NCBI GenBank assembly: GCA_964349885.1
Contig: CAYGIQ010000109.1
Location: 1 to 9,208, forward strand
From: UBA1413 sp964349885
Lineage (GTDB): Bacteria > Bacteroidota > Bacteroidia > Bacteroidales > Prolixibacteraceae
DNA: 9,208 nt
Reading direction: 5' to 3'
The notes below the pieces were generated by a model. That model worked only from the letters and a program-made list of their open reading frames with translations. It had not been told where the DNA came from and did no database searches. A program made the translations under genes and the position numbers. Shown here piece after piece: positions 1-7,518 of the stretch. The stretch's first letter is position 1, and each line of letters starts with the position of its first letter.

Positions 1-1
1 G

Positions 2-1270
2 AGTTATGCAGTGCCAATCTTTATGATGATTCTGCTATTCGGTATGATTGCTTTCGTAACCAACTTGGCAGCGCCTATGGGTGTTGTGGTTAAGGAGCAG
101 TTCCAGGCTTCCAACTTCCTCGGTATGCTGGGTAACTTTGCCAACTTTGCAGCATATGCCGTTATGGGTATTCCTTCGGGCAAACTGCTGGCCCGGATTG
201 GTTATAAAAAGACCGCCCTACTTGCCATTGTGGTAGGTTTTGTAGGTGTTCTTATTCAGCTGCTGTCGGGTGTACTCGGAAGCTTTGTGGTGTATTTGAC
301 TGGTGCCTTTGTTGCCGGTTTCTCAATGACCATGCTTAACACAGTAGTTAACCCAATGCTCAACACCCTTGGTGGTGGTGGTAAAAAAGGCAATCAGCTG
401 ATCCAGATTGGTGGCTCTTTCAACTCTACAATGGCAACGCTTGTTCCCATGATGGTTGGTGCACTTATCGGAGAGGTTACCAAAACTACTTCTATTGCCG
501 ATGTGGCTCCCGTAATGTACATTGCTATGGCCATTTTTGCACTGGTTGGTTTTGTCCTCTACTTTGTCAACATTCCAGAACCTCATGTGGTTAAGGACAA
601 AGTTGCGGTGGTTTCCAAATACAGCGCTTGGTCGTTCCGCCACTTTGTATTGGGTGCCATTGGTATCTTTGTATATGTAGGTGTTGAAGTAGGTGTTCCC
701 GGAACCCTCATGCTTTTCCTTGCCGACGCGAATGCGGGTGGGCTTGCAGCCGCCACAGCTGGTTTTGTTGCCGGTACCTATTGGTTTCTTATGCTGGTGG
801 GCCGCTTTGTGGGTGCCTCCATTGCTGGTAAGGTTTCCAGTAAATCGATGTTGATTACCGCGTCTAGTGTTGGTATGGTGTTAATTTTACTGGCCATATT
901 TTCGCCCACCTCTACCGTAGTGAATATTCCGGTGATTCAGTCAACTGCCACGGGTGGAATTGGTTTCGGTTTAACCAGTGTGCCTATTAACGCTATGTTC
1001 TTGGTACTGGTAGGTCTTTGTACTTCCGTAATGTGGGGTGGTATTTTTAATTTGGCCGTCGAAGGTCTCGGAAAATTTGTAGCACCTGCCTCGGGTATTT
1101 TCATGACCATGGTAGTGGGTGGAGGTATTTTGCCTCTGGTTCAAAACTTTGTAGCCGACAAAGCCAACTATATGGTATCCTATTGGGTTCCTCTGTTGGG
1201 ATTGGCCTACCTGCTCTACTATGCGCTTATTGGCAGTAAAAATGTAAACAAAGATATTCCTGTCGATTAA
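2..1270 (+). CDS. MFS sugar permease, FucP/FHS-like (5' partial)
   Basis: This is an integral inner-membrane permease, probably a sugar uptake carrier. The reading frame is open to the window edge (Ser-Tyr-Ala precede the GTG at 11), so the true start lies upstream and the GTG is probably an internal Val codon. About twelve hydrophobic segments cover the protein, close to the usual 400-440 residues of the family. FHS-type landmarks are visible: a first helix ending in TNLAAPM, the IPSGKLLARIGYKK loop after helix 2, the NTVVNPML helix 4 motif, and a following GSFNS motif. Compared with my recollection of E. coli FucP, both membrane carboxylates (NLND and LETAANP motifs) are missing, so substrate and coupling ion are uncertain. 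Glycine codons are strongly biased to GGT, unlike the next genes, which may mean high expression. It is closed by its own terminator. Arabinose or another sugar is only an inference from the neighbours. Confidence 0.8.
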   Translation, partial: SYAVPIFMMILLFGMIAFVTNLAAPMGVVVKEQFQASNFLGMLGNFANFAAYAVMGIPSGKLLARIGYKKTALLAIVVGFVGVLIQLLSGVLGSFVVYLTGAFVAGFSMTMLNTVVNPMLNTLGGGGKKGNQLIQIGGSFNSTMATLVPMMVGALIGEVTKTTSIADVAPVMYIAMAIFALVGFVLYFVNIPEPHVVKDKVAVVSKYSAWSFRHFVLGAIGIFVYVGVEVGVPGTLMLFLADANAGGLAAATAGFVAGTYWFLMLVGRFVGASIAGKVSSKSMLITASSVGMVLILLAIFSPTSTVVNIPVIQSTATGGIGFGLTSVPINAMFLVLVGLCTSVMWGGIFNLAVEGLGKFVAPASGIFMTMVVGGGILPLVQNFVADKANYMVSYWVPLLGLAYLLYYALIGSKNVNKDIPVD

Positions 1271-1290
1271 TTTGTTATACACCGCTATAT

Positions 1291-1324
1291 AAAAAAGGTC
1301 GGAGGAATTTCCCCGGCCTTTTTT
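1291..1324 (+). terminator. Intrinsic terminator after the MFS gene
   Basis: The left arm AAAAAAGGTCGG (1291-1302) pairs with CCGGCCTTTTTT (1313-1324), giving a 12-bp stem with one G-U pair and a loop of about 10 bases, running straight into a T-rich tract (TTTTTTATTTATT). It begins 20 bases after the permease stop codon. This is a textbook rho-independent terminator on the plus strand. It separates the permease transcript from the regulator-symporter-kinase unit downstream. Confidence 0.88.
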
Positions 1325-1399
1325 ATTTATTGAAAAACCTAGCGGTGCCCACAAGAGTATTCCACACTTTTTCTATTTTTAGGGCTTCAAGCGTCAACA

Positions 1400-2083
1400 A
1401 TGGAAAATTTCTATAAAGATCATTCTCTTCACTTTTTAGCCGTCGATTGCATCATCTTCGGCTACGAAAAGCAGACTCTAAAGCTGTTGCTCTACCGTCG
1501 CGATTTCGAACCCGCACGTGGAAGTTGGTCGCTGATTGGTGGTTTCGTAAAATCGGACGAGTCGTGCGAAGTTGCTGCCGGACGCATCTTGCAAAAGACT
1601 ACCGGTCTCGAAAATATCTATTTGGATCAGGTAGCTGTATTTTCCAATCCACAACGCGAAGAGGTTGCACGGGTGGTAACCGTTGCCTTTGTAGCGCTTG
1701 TTAACATACACGATAAGAAACCTGCTACCGATCTGGTAGGGGATACCCTCTGGTGGCCAATGACGCATTTGCCCAAAATGGTTTTCGACCACGCAGCAAT
1801 GGTGGATCTCGCTTTGCGGCAATTGCAGCACAAGGCTGGTTACAGCCTTGTTGGAGCAGAACTTCTGCCAGCAATTTTCACCATGAAGCAGTTGCGCAGC
1901 TTGTACGACGCCATCTACCAGCGCAAATTCGACGCTGGAAATTTCAGAAAAAAGATTCTTTCCCTTCATCTTCTGGAGCGCCTCGACCAAAAAGATTTCA
2001 CTGGCTCCAAAAAGGGTTCATTCTATTATAAGCTAAAACCCGAATCGATGGATGCAGAAATCGACCGCATTGTAAAATTTTAA
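1400..2083 (+). CDS. araR: Nudix-type transcriptional regulator, AraR/NrtR family
   Basis: A cytoplasmic sugar-responsive transcription factor of 227 residues, built from an N-terminal Nudix fold (about 10-140) and a C-terminal winged helix (about 150-227, with the typical FTMKQLRSLYDAIY and NFRKKI segments). The Nudix box at 48-70 is broken: Gly48, Glu54, Arg62 and Gly69 remain, but the catalytic Glu after Arg is Ile63 and the metal-binding Glu pair is Lys66-Thr67. Hydrolase activity is therefore not expected and the fold should serve as a ligand sensor. A Nudix-related AraR controlling L-arabinose genes has been reported in Bacteroides. Here the gene sits directly before an SGLT-like symporter and ribulokinase, which supports the same role with L-arabinose as inferred effector. 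The ATG start at 1400 opens on the conserved HFLAVDCIIFGY strand. No strong Shine-Dalgarno is visible, which is normal for Bacteroidota. An NrtR of NAD metabolism is less likely in this context. Confidence 0.85.
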   Translation: MENFYKDHSLHFLAVDCIIFGYEKQTLKLLLYRRDFEPARGSWSLIGGFVKSDESCEVAAGRILQKTTGLENIYLDQVAVFSNPQREEVARVVTVAFVALVNIHDKKPATDLVGDTLWWPMTHLPKMVFDHAAMVDLALRQLQHKAGYSLVGAELLPAIFTMKQLRSLYDAIYQRKFDAGNFRKKILSLHLLERLDQKDFTGSKKGSFYYKLKPESMDAEIDRIVKF

Positions 2084-2103
2084 TATGCCAGAATAATGCG
2101 GTC
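2063..2103 (+). other. Hairpin across the araR stop codon
   Basis: GACCGCATT (2063-2071) and AATGCGGTC (2095-2103) form a perfect 9-base inverted repeat. It extends to 11 bp with one G-U pair (2063-2073 with 2093-2103). The 19-base loop holds the araR stop codon at 2081-2083. The nearest T-run (TTTT, 2111-2114) starts 7 bases after the stem, so it is a poor match to an intrinsic terminator. It may instead be a partial attenuator, or an RNA-processing or stability element between the regulator and symporter cistrons. The pairing is seen directly; the role is inferred. Confidence 0.45.
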
Positions 2104-2194
2104 CATTGGCTTTTATATCCCATATACCGAAGAAATCTGTTCTCTGTCTGGAATTTACAAAAACCGCTTTCATTAAACTTCTAATAAACCTGAC

Positions 2195-3856
2195 ATGACT
2201 ACCTTAGATTGGATTGTTTTAGGATTGTTTGTTGCCGGATTGATAGGCATTGTGGTATGGGTGCTTCGTAAAAAGGAGGAGAATACCACCGACTATTTTT
2301 TAGCCGGACGCGATGCGACTTGGTTGGCCATTGGTGCCTCTATTTTTGCCTCCAACATTGGGTCGGAGCATTTGGTAGGGCTTGCCGGAGCGGGTGCCGA
2401 AAGTGGCATGGCCATGGCTCACTGGGAAATGCATGGTTGGATCATCCTTATATTGGGATGGTTTTTTGTCCCGTTTTATGCCCGTAGCGGTGTATTTACC
2501 ATGCCCGAATTTCTAGAACGGCGCTACAACTCGCATGCCCGATCATTTCTTTCCATTATATCGCTCGTGAGTTATATTCTCACCAAAGTGGCGGTTACCG
2601 TTTATGCTGGTGGAATCGTATTTAAGGATGTATTTAACATTGAGTCGGTTCAGTTTATGGGGTATAGCATCGACTTTTTTTGGATAAGTGCCATAGGTCT
2701 GGTTCTGATTACTGGGCTCTACACCACTTTTGGCGGCATGCGGGCTGTGCTTTACACTTCTTTGCTGCAAACGCCCATCTTGCTGATCGGTTCGTTGGCC
2801 GTGCTATTTATTGGACTCTATAAAGTAGGTGGCTGGAACGAATTGCTCGAAATTACCCGTGCCAACGTAACCCCACTGGGCGACGATATGACATCGCTCA
2901 TGCGTTCTCATCGCGATCCCGAATTTCCGTGGACAGGAGTTATTTTGGGGTCAGCCATTATTGGCTTCTGGTATTGGTGTACCGATCAGTTCATCGTGCA
3001 GCGGGTGCTATCAGGACGCAACATCACCCAGGCCAGGAGAGGTGCCATATTTGGGGCCTATCTGAAACTTACTCCGGTATTTATTTTTCTAATTCCCGGT
3101 ATGATTGCCTATGCCCTCAATCAGAAAGGAATAATAACCCTTGCTTCGAACGACGCTGCCTTTTCAACCCTAGTAAAAGAGTTGCTGCCCATGGGCTTTA
3201 AAGGGGTAGTAATTGGGGGTATTCTGGCTGCACTAATGAGTTCGCTTGCCTCGCTCTTTAACTCGTCGTCGATGCTCTTTACAATCGATTTTTATCAAAA
3301 ATATCGCCCGGGAGCTTCCGAGAAACACTATGTTACGGTCGGTCGAATTGCCACCGTAGTGGTTGTGCTGCTTGGTATTCTTTGGATACCGGTTATGAAA
3401 GGCCTCGGGAAAGTGCTTTATGAGTATTTGCAGGATGTGCAGTCGTTGCTGGCGCCCGGAATCGCTGCCGTATTCCTACTGGGTGTTCTCAGCAAGAAAA
3501 CCACCCCGGCAGCAGGATTCTACGGATTGGTGATTGGCTTTGTGCTGGGAATGGCCCGACTCGGTTTCAATATTTTTGCCGAGGCTTTTCCTCCCGGAGG
3601 ATTCATTGATACAATTTTTCTGCAACACAATTGGCTGCACTACGAAATCTACCTCTTTGTGGTCGTAATTGCCGCCATGGTGGTCATCAGTTATTTCACT
3701 ACCCAAAAAGATTCAGTGCTAATACAGGGACTCACCATGGGTTCGTTTAGCCCCGAGCAAAAGGCCGAAATAAGAGCCAGCTGGACAAACTGGGATGTTG
3801 TGCACTCGGTTGTCATTATTACCGTTATTCTCGTGTTTTATGCCTATTTCTGGTAA
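2195..3856 (+). CDS. araT: Sodium/sugar symporter, SSS (SGLT-like) family
   Basis: An inner-membrane Na+-coupled sugar carrier of 553 residues with about 14 predicted membrane helices, the usual size for the family. The SSS hallmarks are clear. DYFLAGRD (33-40) follows helix 1. SNIGSEHLVGLAGAGAESG (53-71) matches the sugar/Na+ helix of animal SGLT1 closely, including the His after Ser-Glu. GLYTTFGGMRAV (174-185) is the family motif. AALMSSLASLFNSSS (345-359) carries the serines of the conserved Na2 sodium site. The last helix ends at the C-terminal Trp553. The gene lies 111 bases after the regulator and 24 before ribulokinase, which makes L-arabinose the most likely substrate, hence the AraT name. 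Galactose or xylose cannot be excluded from sequence alone. No clear Shine-Dalgarno precedes the ATG. Confidence 0.88.
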   Translation: MTTLDWIVLGLFVAGLIGIVVWVLRKKEENTTDYFLAGRDATWLAIGASIFASNIGSEHLVGLAGAGAESGMAMAHWEMHGWIILILGWFFVPFYARSGVFTMPEFLERRYNSHARSFLSIISLVSYILTKVAVTVYAGGIVFKDVFNIESVQFMGYSIDFFWISAIGLVLITGLYTTFGGMRAVLYTSLLQTPILLIGSLAVLFIGLYKVGGWNELLEITRANVTPLGDDMTSLMRSHRDPEFPWTGVILGSAIIGFWYWCTDQFIVQRVLSGRNITQARRGAIFGAYLKLTPVFIFLIPGMIAYALNQKGIITLASNDAAFSTLVKELLPMGFKGVVIGGILAALMSSLASLFNSSSMLFTIDFYQKYRPGASEKHYVTVGRIATVVVVLLGILWIPVMKGLGKVLYEYLQDVQSLLAPGIAAVFLLGVLSKKTTPAAGFYGLVIGFVLGMARLGFNIFAEAFPPGGFIDTIFLQHNWLHYEIYLFVVVIAAMVVISYFTTQKDSVLIQGLTMGSFSPEQKAEIRASWTNWDVVHSVVIITVILVFYAYFW

Positions 3857-3880
3857 CAACCTTAGAATATAGATACCTTT

Positions 3881-5560
3881 ATGAACAAAAGATTTACCAT
3901 TGGAATTGATTTTGGAACCGATTCGGTTCGGGCGTTGATTGTGGATGTAATGAGTGGGGAAGAGGTGGCCGGTGCCGTTTTTAACTATCCGCGGTGGAGC
4001 AAAGGGATGTATTGCGATGCTACCGCCAACAGGTTTCGCCAACATCCAAAGGATTATCTCGAAGGTCTCGAATATACCATTAAGGAGGCACTGAGAGTCG
4101 CCCCATCCGGAACAGCCGAGCGGGTGGTTGGTTTATCGGTCGACACAACCGGATCTACCCCGGTGGCGGTCGATGAACGGGGTACCCCCTTGTCGCTAAC
4201 CCCCGGATTTGAGGAGAACCCAAATGCGATGTTTGTGCTTTGGAAAGACCATACCGCCATTCAGGAGGCCGACGAGATCAATCGGCTGGCGGCAGGATGG
4301 GAAATCGACTTTACCCAATACGAAGGCGGTATATACTCGTCCGAATGGTTTTGGGCCAAACTGCTCCATATTGTGCGCAGCGACATAGCTATTTACCGTG
4401 CCGCCTATTCGTGGGTAGAGCATTGCGACTGGATTCCCGGATTGCTTACCGGCAACACCCATCCGAAAACAATGAAACGGAGCCGATGCGCTGCAGGCCA
4501 CAAGGCGATGTGGCACGAAGCATTTGGCGGATTGCCCTCGGAGGCCTTTCTGACCGCACTCGATCCGATGCTTGCAGGGCTTCGCGAGAAGCTGTTTAAA
4601 GAGACCTATACGTGCGATGTGGCGGCCGGTACGTTGAGTGCTGAATGGGCAACCCGACTTGGACTGCCCCAGAGCGTAGTGGTGGGTGTAGGCTCGTTCG
4701 ATGCCCATATGGGGGCCCTGGGAGCCGAAATCAAGCCTTATTATGTCTCGAAGGTGATGGGTACCTCTACCTGCGATATGCTGATAGCTCCCCTCGAAGA
4801 GGTGGGAGATAAGCTGGTACGTGGTATCTGCGGACAGGTGGATGGCTCCATTGTTCCGGGCATGATTGGCCTCGAAGCAGGCCAGTCGGCTTTTGGCGAT
4901 ATTTACGCATGGTTCAGGCAGCTGCTATCGTGGCCGCTCGATAACCTGCTGGCAGAATCAACCCTCATTGATGCCGAAACCCGTCGTAAATTGATTGATG
5001 AAACCAAGGCCGGAATATTAACCCAATTGGGCTTAGCGGCCGCGCAAATTCCCCTCGACGAAAGTGCTCCTGTTGCCCTCGATTGGCTTAACGGTCGGAG
5101 AACACCCGACGCCAATCCTACGGTTAAGGGAGCGATATCTGGCTTGACATTGGGAACCGACGCTCCACGCATCTATAGAGCACTGGTGGAGGCCACCGCC
5201 TTTGGGTCGCGCGCCATAAATGAACGTTTCCGCGAGGAAGGAATACGGGTTGATGGGGTAATCGCACTGGGTGGTGTTGCCCGAAAATCTCCCTTTGTGA
5301 TGCAAATTATTGCCGATGTTCTGAATATGCCCATTCAGGTAGCCCGTGCCGAACAGGCATGTGCCCTTGGTTCGGCCATGGCGGCTGCTGTTGCATCGGG
5401 GATATATGCCACCATTGCCGAGGCTCAGGAGAAAATGGGCGGCGGCATTGAACTGGAATATCTGCCGATTGCCGAAAATGTGGAACGGTACAACAGGCTT
5501 TACAAAGCTTACAACCAACTGGGCGAGTTTGTGGAGTTTGGTAGGGAATCTTCCCAGTAG
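3881..5560 (+). CDS. araB: Ribulokinase (AraB)
   Basis: A cytoplasmic FGGY-family kinase that phosphorylates L-ribulose to L-ribulose 5-phosphate, the second step of L-arabinose catabolism. At 559 residues it is full length (E. coli AraB is about 566). It aligns along its whole length with AraB from memory. IGIDFGTDSVRALIVD (7-22) is the N-terminal phosphate loop. PNAMFVLWKDHT (114-125) and IYSSEWFWAK (151-160) are AraB-specific blocks. GSFDAHMGALG (271-281) carries the presumed catalytic base Asp274. GTSTCD (294-299) and ALGGVARK (462-469) are the ATPase-fold signatures. It starts 24 bases after the symporter, so the two are probably co-transcribed. No araA or araD follows; the next genes run on the opposite strand. 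The ATG at 3881 precedes the conserved first strand by only six residues, so the start is secure. Confidence 0.97.
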   Translation: MNKRFTIGIDFGTDSVRALIVDVMSGEEVAGAVFNYPRWSKGMYCDATANRFRQHPKDYLEGLEYTIKEALRVAPSGTAERVVGLSVDTTGSTPVAVDERGTPLSLTPGFEENPNAMFVLWKDHTAIQEADEINRLAAGWEIDFTQYEGGIYSSEWFWAKLLHIVRSDIAIYRAAYSWVEHCDWIPGLLTGNTHPKTMKRSRCAAGHKAMWHEAFGGLPSEAFLTALDPMLAGLREKLFKETYTCDVAAGTLSAEWATRLGLPQSVVVGVGSFDAHMGALGAEIKPYYVSKVMGTSTCDMLIAPLEEVGDKLVRGICGQVDGSIVPGMIGLEAGQSAFGDIYAWFRQLLSWPLDNLLAESTLIDAETRRKLIDETKAGILTQLGLAAAQIPLDESAPVALDWLNGRRTPDANPTVKGAISGLTLGTDAPRIYRALVEATAFGSRAINERFREEGIRVDGVIALGGVARKSPFVMQIIADVLNMPIQVARAEQACALGSAMAAAVASGIYATIAEAQEKMGGGIELEYLPIAENVERYNRLYKAYNQLGEFVEFGRESSQ

Positions 5561-5566
5561 GGGAAG
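5550..5566. other. Small hairpin at the convergent araB/metal-operon junction
   Basis: CTTCCC (5550-5555) and GGGAAG (5561-5566) form a perfect 6-bp stem with a 5-base loop that includes the araB stop codon. An overlapping alternative, GGGAA-TC-TTCCC (5544-5555), competes with it. Neither strand has a T-tract after the stem, so it is at best a weak bidirectional end signal. No better terminator is seen in the 27-base gap between the two converging operons. Confidence 0.3.
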
Positions 5567-5587
5567 TAAACCTGCCAATGGTACCTA

Positions 5588-6055
5588 TTAGCGGCTTATA
5601 CCGTTAATTTTGGCCTCTTGAAGTATGTATACCAACCGGCTGTAGTCGTCCGGATTAAGCACAAGCCGACCCTGTACCTCAACAAAATCGTCGGTTTTTA
5701 ATCGCTTGAATATACGTAGATCGTCGGGGTGCGGCTCCATCTCCACTACGGTTTCGATGCCTGCTGCCGAGCAGAAGAAACAGGTGGCCATTGGATTCGT
5801 CGAAAGCACATAGAGATCGCCAGTTAGGTCGGCTGCCAGAAAAAATCCCTTCAAGGTAACCATCTCCCCATCGAGCTCCTGCACCGCGGGCCCAAAACGG
5901 GCACGGGTAATGTAAGCCCCCAGTTTAACCGACCAGGTGTACCTAACCCGCACATCACTGAGCATGAGCTTCCAGTTGGCATCGGAGTCGGGGTGAGACT
6001 CCTGAGTAGCCATGGGTTGCCCAATAAGCAGCAATATCAGAATAAGGAGCCTCAT
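5588..6055 (-). CDS. Small secreted protein with CFFC motif, DUF3299-like
   Basis: A 155-residue exported protein, probably periplasmic. Residues 1-16 are a short signal peptide (MRLLILILLLIGQPMA) with only one positive charge and no lipobox Cys. The mature part has an NW-L start, a TW-V-LGAYITRARFGPAV segment, then LDGEMVTLKGFFLA (61-74), LYVLSTNP (81-88) and the Cys pair CFFC (92-95). It ends with DFVEVQGRLVLNP, which looks like a small OB-like beta barrel. The order 'LDG...V-LKGF...CFFC...VEV' resembles DUF3299 proteins that accompany zinc-regulated FtsX-type ABC transporters in proteobacteria. The family is recalled, not searched. The gene starts one base after the permease stop (TAA-C-ATG), so translation is likely coupled. 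The CXXC could bind metal or be redox active. It is the last gene of the operon. Confidence 0.72.
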   Translation of the reverse strand: MRLLILILLLIGQPMATQESHPDSDANWKLMLSDVRVRYTWSVKLGAYITRARFGPAVQELDGEMVTLKGFFLAADLTGDLYVLSTNPMATCFFCSAAGIETVVEMEPHPDDLRIFKRLKTDDFVEVQGRLVLNPDDYSRLVYILQEAKINGISR

Positions 6056-6056
6056 G

Positions 6057-7508
6057 TTACTTTTCGTTGGTCAGGATATAGTGAATATTTTTGCGGTATG
6101 CCTTCAATGCAGGCAGCAGTGCAGCTGCCACCCCTACCAGTGGAGATGCAGCCAGCAGCCATACATCACCCATCGTAAATACTCCCCAGGGTGAGATAAA
6201 ACCTCCTGCAAGGTGGTTCACCAGCAATAGCAAAAATTTGGCCACGATAATTCCGGTTGCTCCACCCAATACCGAAACCCATATTCCCTGCAACAGCAAC
6301 AGCAGCATAACCTTGCTTCTGCTGGCCCCGAGGGTGCGCAGCAGGGCTATTTCGTGGAGATTTCTGCTAAGGGTTTGTGTAAGATGCCCCAACAGGTTGA
6401 GTACCGAAATGGCTATGATGATATAGGCCAGCCAGCGTAATACCTTCAGTCCGTTTCCGGCAATGGCAAAAAGCCGGTGGGTTTCGAACGCCGGCGATGC
6501 TGCCTGCATCCGTGTATTATCGTTGATGAAACGGGGCAGTTGAATTGCAGCACGGGGTGTTTCATACATCAGAAGCACCGCTGTAATTTGCTTGCCTGTG
6601 CTGCTGTCGACAGTCGATGCGGCATTCATCTCACGCGACTGATAGAGATGCATTTCCCATGGCGATAAATCTTCGCGGCGGTCGAGTTTATCAATCAGTT
6701 CCAACCATTCAGCCTCGTCATCGTCTTCATTGTAACTAAATTCGATGGTTGCAGCTCCGTTGTGTTCCACCCCATGATCGTGTTCGTGATCATGATTATG
6801 AAGGTGCTCGTGGTCATGATGGTCGCGTTCTGGAGCCGACCCCGAAGAAGCAGGTTGGTGGTCATCGTGGTCGTCGTGGTGCTCATGGTCATTTTCGCTG
6901 TGAATGAGCCAGTAGGTATCGAGCGATGTCAAAATCAAAAAATCGATGATGGTTCCGGTAGGGGCCAAAATGCCGGTAACGGTGTATATATCTTCGTCGT
7001 GCTGGTGTCCGTGTTCCGTAAAACCATGCCGGCCGCTAAAGGGGCTGCCAATCTGGAGCCCTCCGTTTTTGGACGCCACCGAGCCTACAACTGCCTCGAA
7101 AGGGTGCTCAAACCAGCTTCCTGTAGCCAAATCAGCTCCATAGAGATCGCCGAATGCGGGCGTTGTACCTACAATGCGTATACCCTGGTAGTTGTCGCCC
7201 AGCGAAATGGGAACCGCTTTTCGCACCATTGGATGGTTGGAGAGCCGATTGGCCTCGTCGAGCGAAATATTGCCGGTTGGTACATCCATGTGGAAAAGTG
7301 AAGAGAGAATAAGCTGCACCGGACTGCCCTTGGCACCAACCACCAAATCGATGCCTGCTAGATTGCGCAGAAACTGATCTTTTACCAGTTTTTCGGTGCC
7401 GGTAACCAGCGATATAATGCCACTCCCCACAGCAAATAGGAGTATGCTCATTAGCCCATTCCATGGTTTGTAGCGCAGTTTGCTGATGCTAAGCTTAATA
7501 ACTCCCAT
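6057..7508 (-). CDS. FtsX/MacB-type ABC permease with His-rich extracytoplasmic insert
   Basis: The membrane subunit, 483 residues, of a Type VII (LolC/MacB-like) ABC transporter partnered with the ATPase just upstream. Topology follows the family: helix 1 at about 18-37, a large extracytoplasmic domain (about 40-350), then three helices at about 355-376, 402-430 and 448-470. The EIALLRTLGASRSKV segment (386-400) is the coupling region that meets the ATPase. The unusual part is a His/Asp/Glu-rich stretch at 203-249 with 16 histidines, preceded by HGFTEHGHQH (161-170). Such clusters bind Zn2+ or similar ions. ATG 7508 is chosen because AGGA lies in the 10-base gap after the ATPase stop and MGVIKLSISKLRYKPW is the typical cytoplasmic N-terminus; a longer frame to 7574 would overlap the ATPase. 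Substrate is inferred as metal-related, probably zinc. It need not be an importer. Confidence 0.88.
   Translation of the reverse strand: MGVIKLSISKLRYKPWNGLMSILLFAVGSGIISLVTGTEKLVKDQFLRNLAGIDLVVGAKGSPVQLILSSLFHMDVPTGNISLDEANRLSNHPMVRKAVPISLGDNYQGIRIVGTTPAFGDLYGADLATGSWFEHPFEAVVGSVASKNGGLQIGSPFSGRHGFTEHGHQHDEDIYTVTGILAPTGTIIDFLILTSLDTYWLIHSENDHEHHDDHDDHQPASSGSAPERDHHDHEHLHNHDHEHDHGVEHNGAATIEFSYNEDDDEAEWLELIDKLDRREDLSPWEMHLYQSREMNAASTVDSSTGKQITAVLLMYETPRAAIQLPRFINDNTRMQAASPAFETHRLFAIAGNGLKVLRWLAYIIIAISVLNLLGHLTQTLSRNLHEIALLRTLGASRSKVMLLLLLQGIWVSVLGGATGIIVAKFLLLLVNHLAGGFISPWGVFTMGDVWLLAASPLVGVAAALLPALKAYRKNIHYILTNEK
6762..6900 (-). repeat. Low-complexity His/Asp codon tract inside the permease
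   Basis: On the minus strand this stretch is a run of CAT/CAC alternating with GAC/GAT/GAA codons in two blocks, about 203-217 and 230-249 of the permease, separated by a Ser/Pro/Ala linker near 218-228. The irregular near-repeats suggest growth by slippage or small duplications. It encodes the metal-binding insert, not an independent element. Length polymorphism between related strains would be expected. Confidence 0.6.
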
Positions 7509-7518
7509 AACGCATCCT

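Noticed and set aside
1370..1385. TATTTTTA as a Bacteroidota -7 promoter element before araR
   Set aside because: It lacks the final G of TAnnTTTG, and no TTTG lies at the expected -33 spacing.
1478..1990. 170-codon minus-strand open frame under the regulator
   Set aside because: It is a shadow of the Nudix/winged-helix gene, and its sequence lacks any coherent fold pattern.
4196..4708. 170-codon minus-strand open frame under araB
   Set aside because: It is antisense to conserved AraB blocks, with no signal or domain.
5033..5578. 181-codon minus-strand open frame under araB
   Set aside because: It is fully inside a well-matched ribulokinase gene and has no recognisable family features.
6762..7301. 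179-codon plus-strand open frame
   Set aside because: It is antisense to the permease, and its composition follows from the His/Asp codon tract on the other strand; no domain is recognisable.
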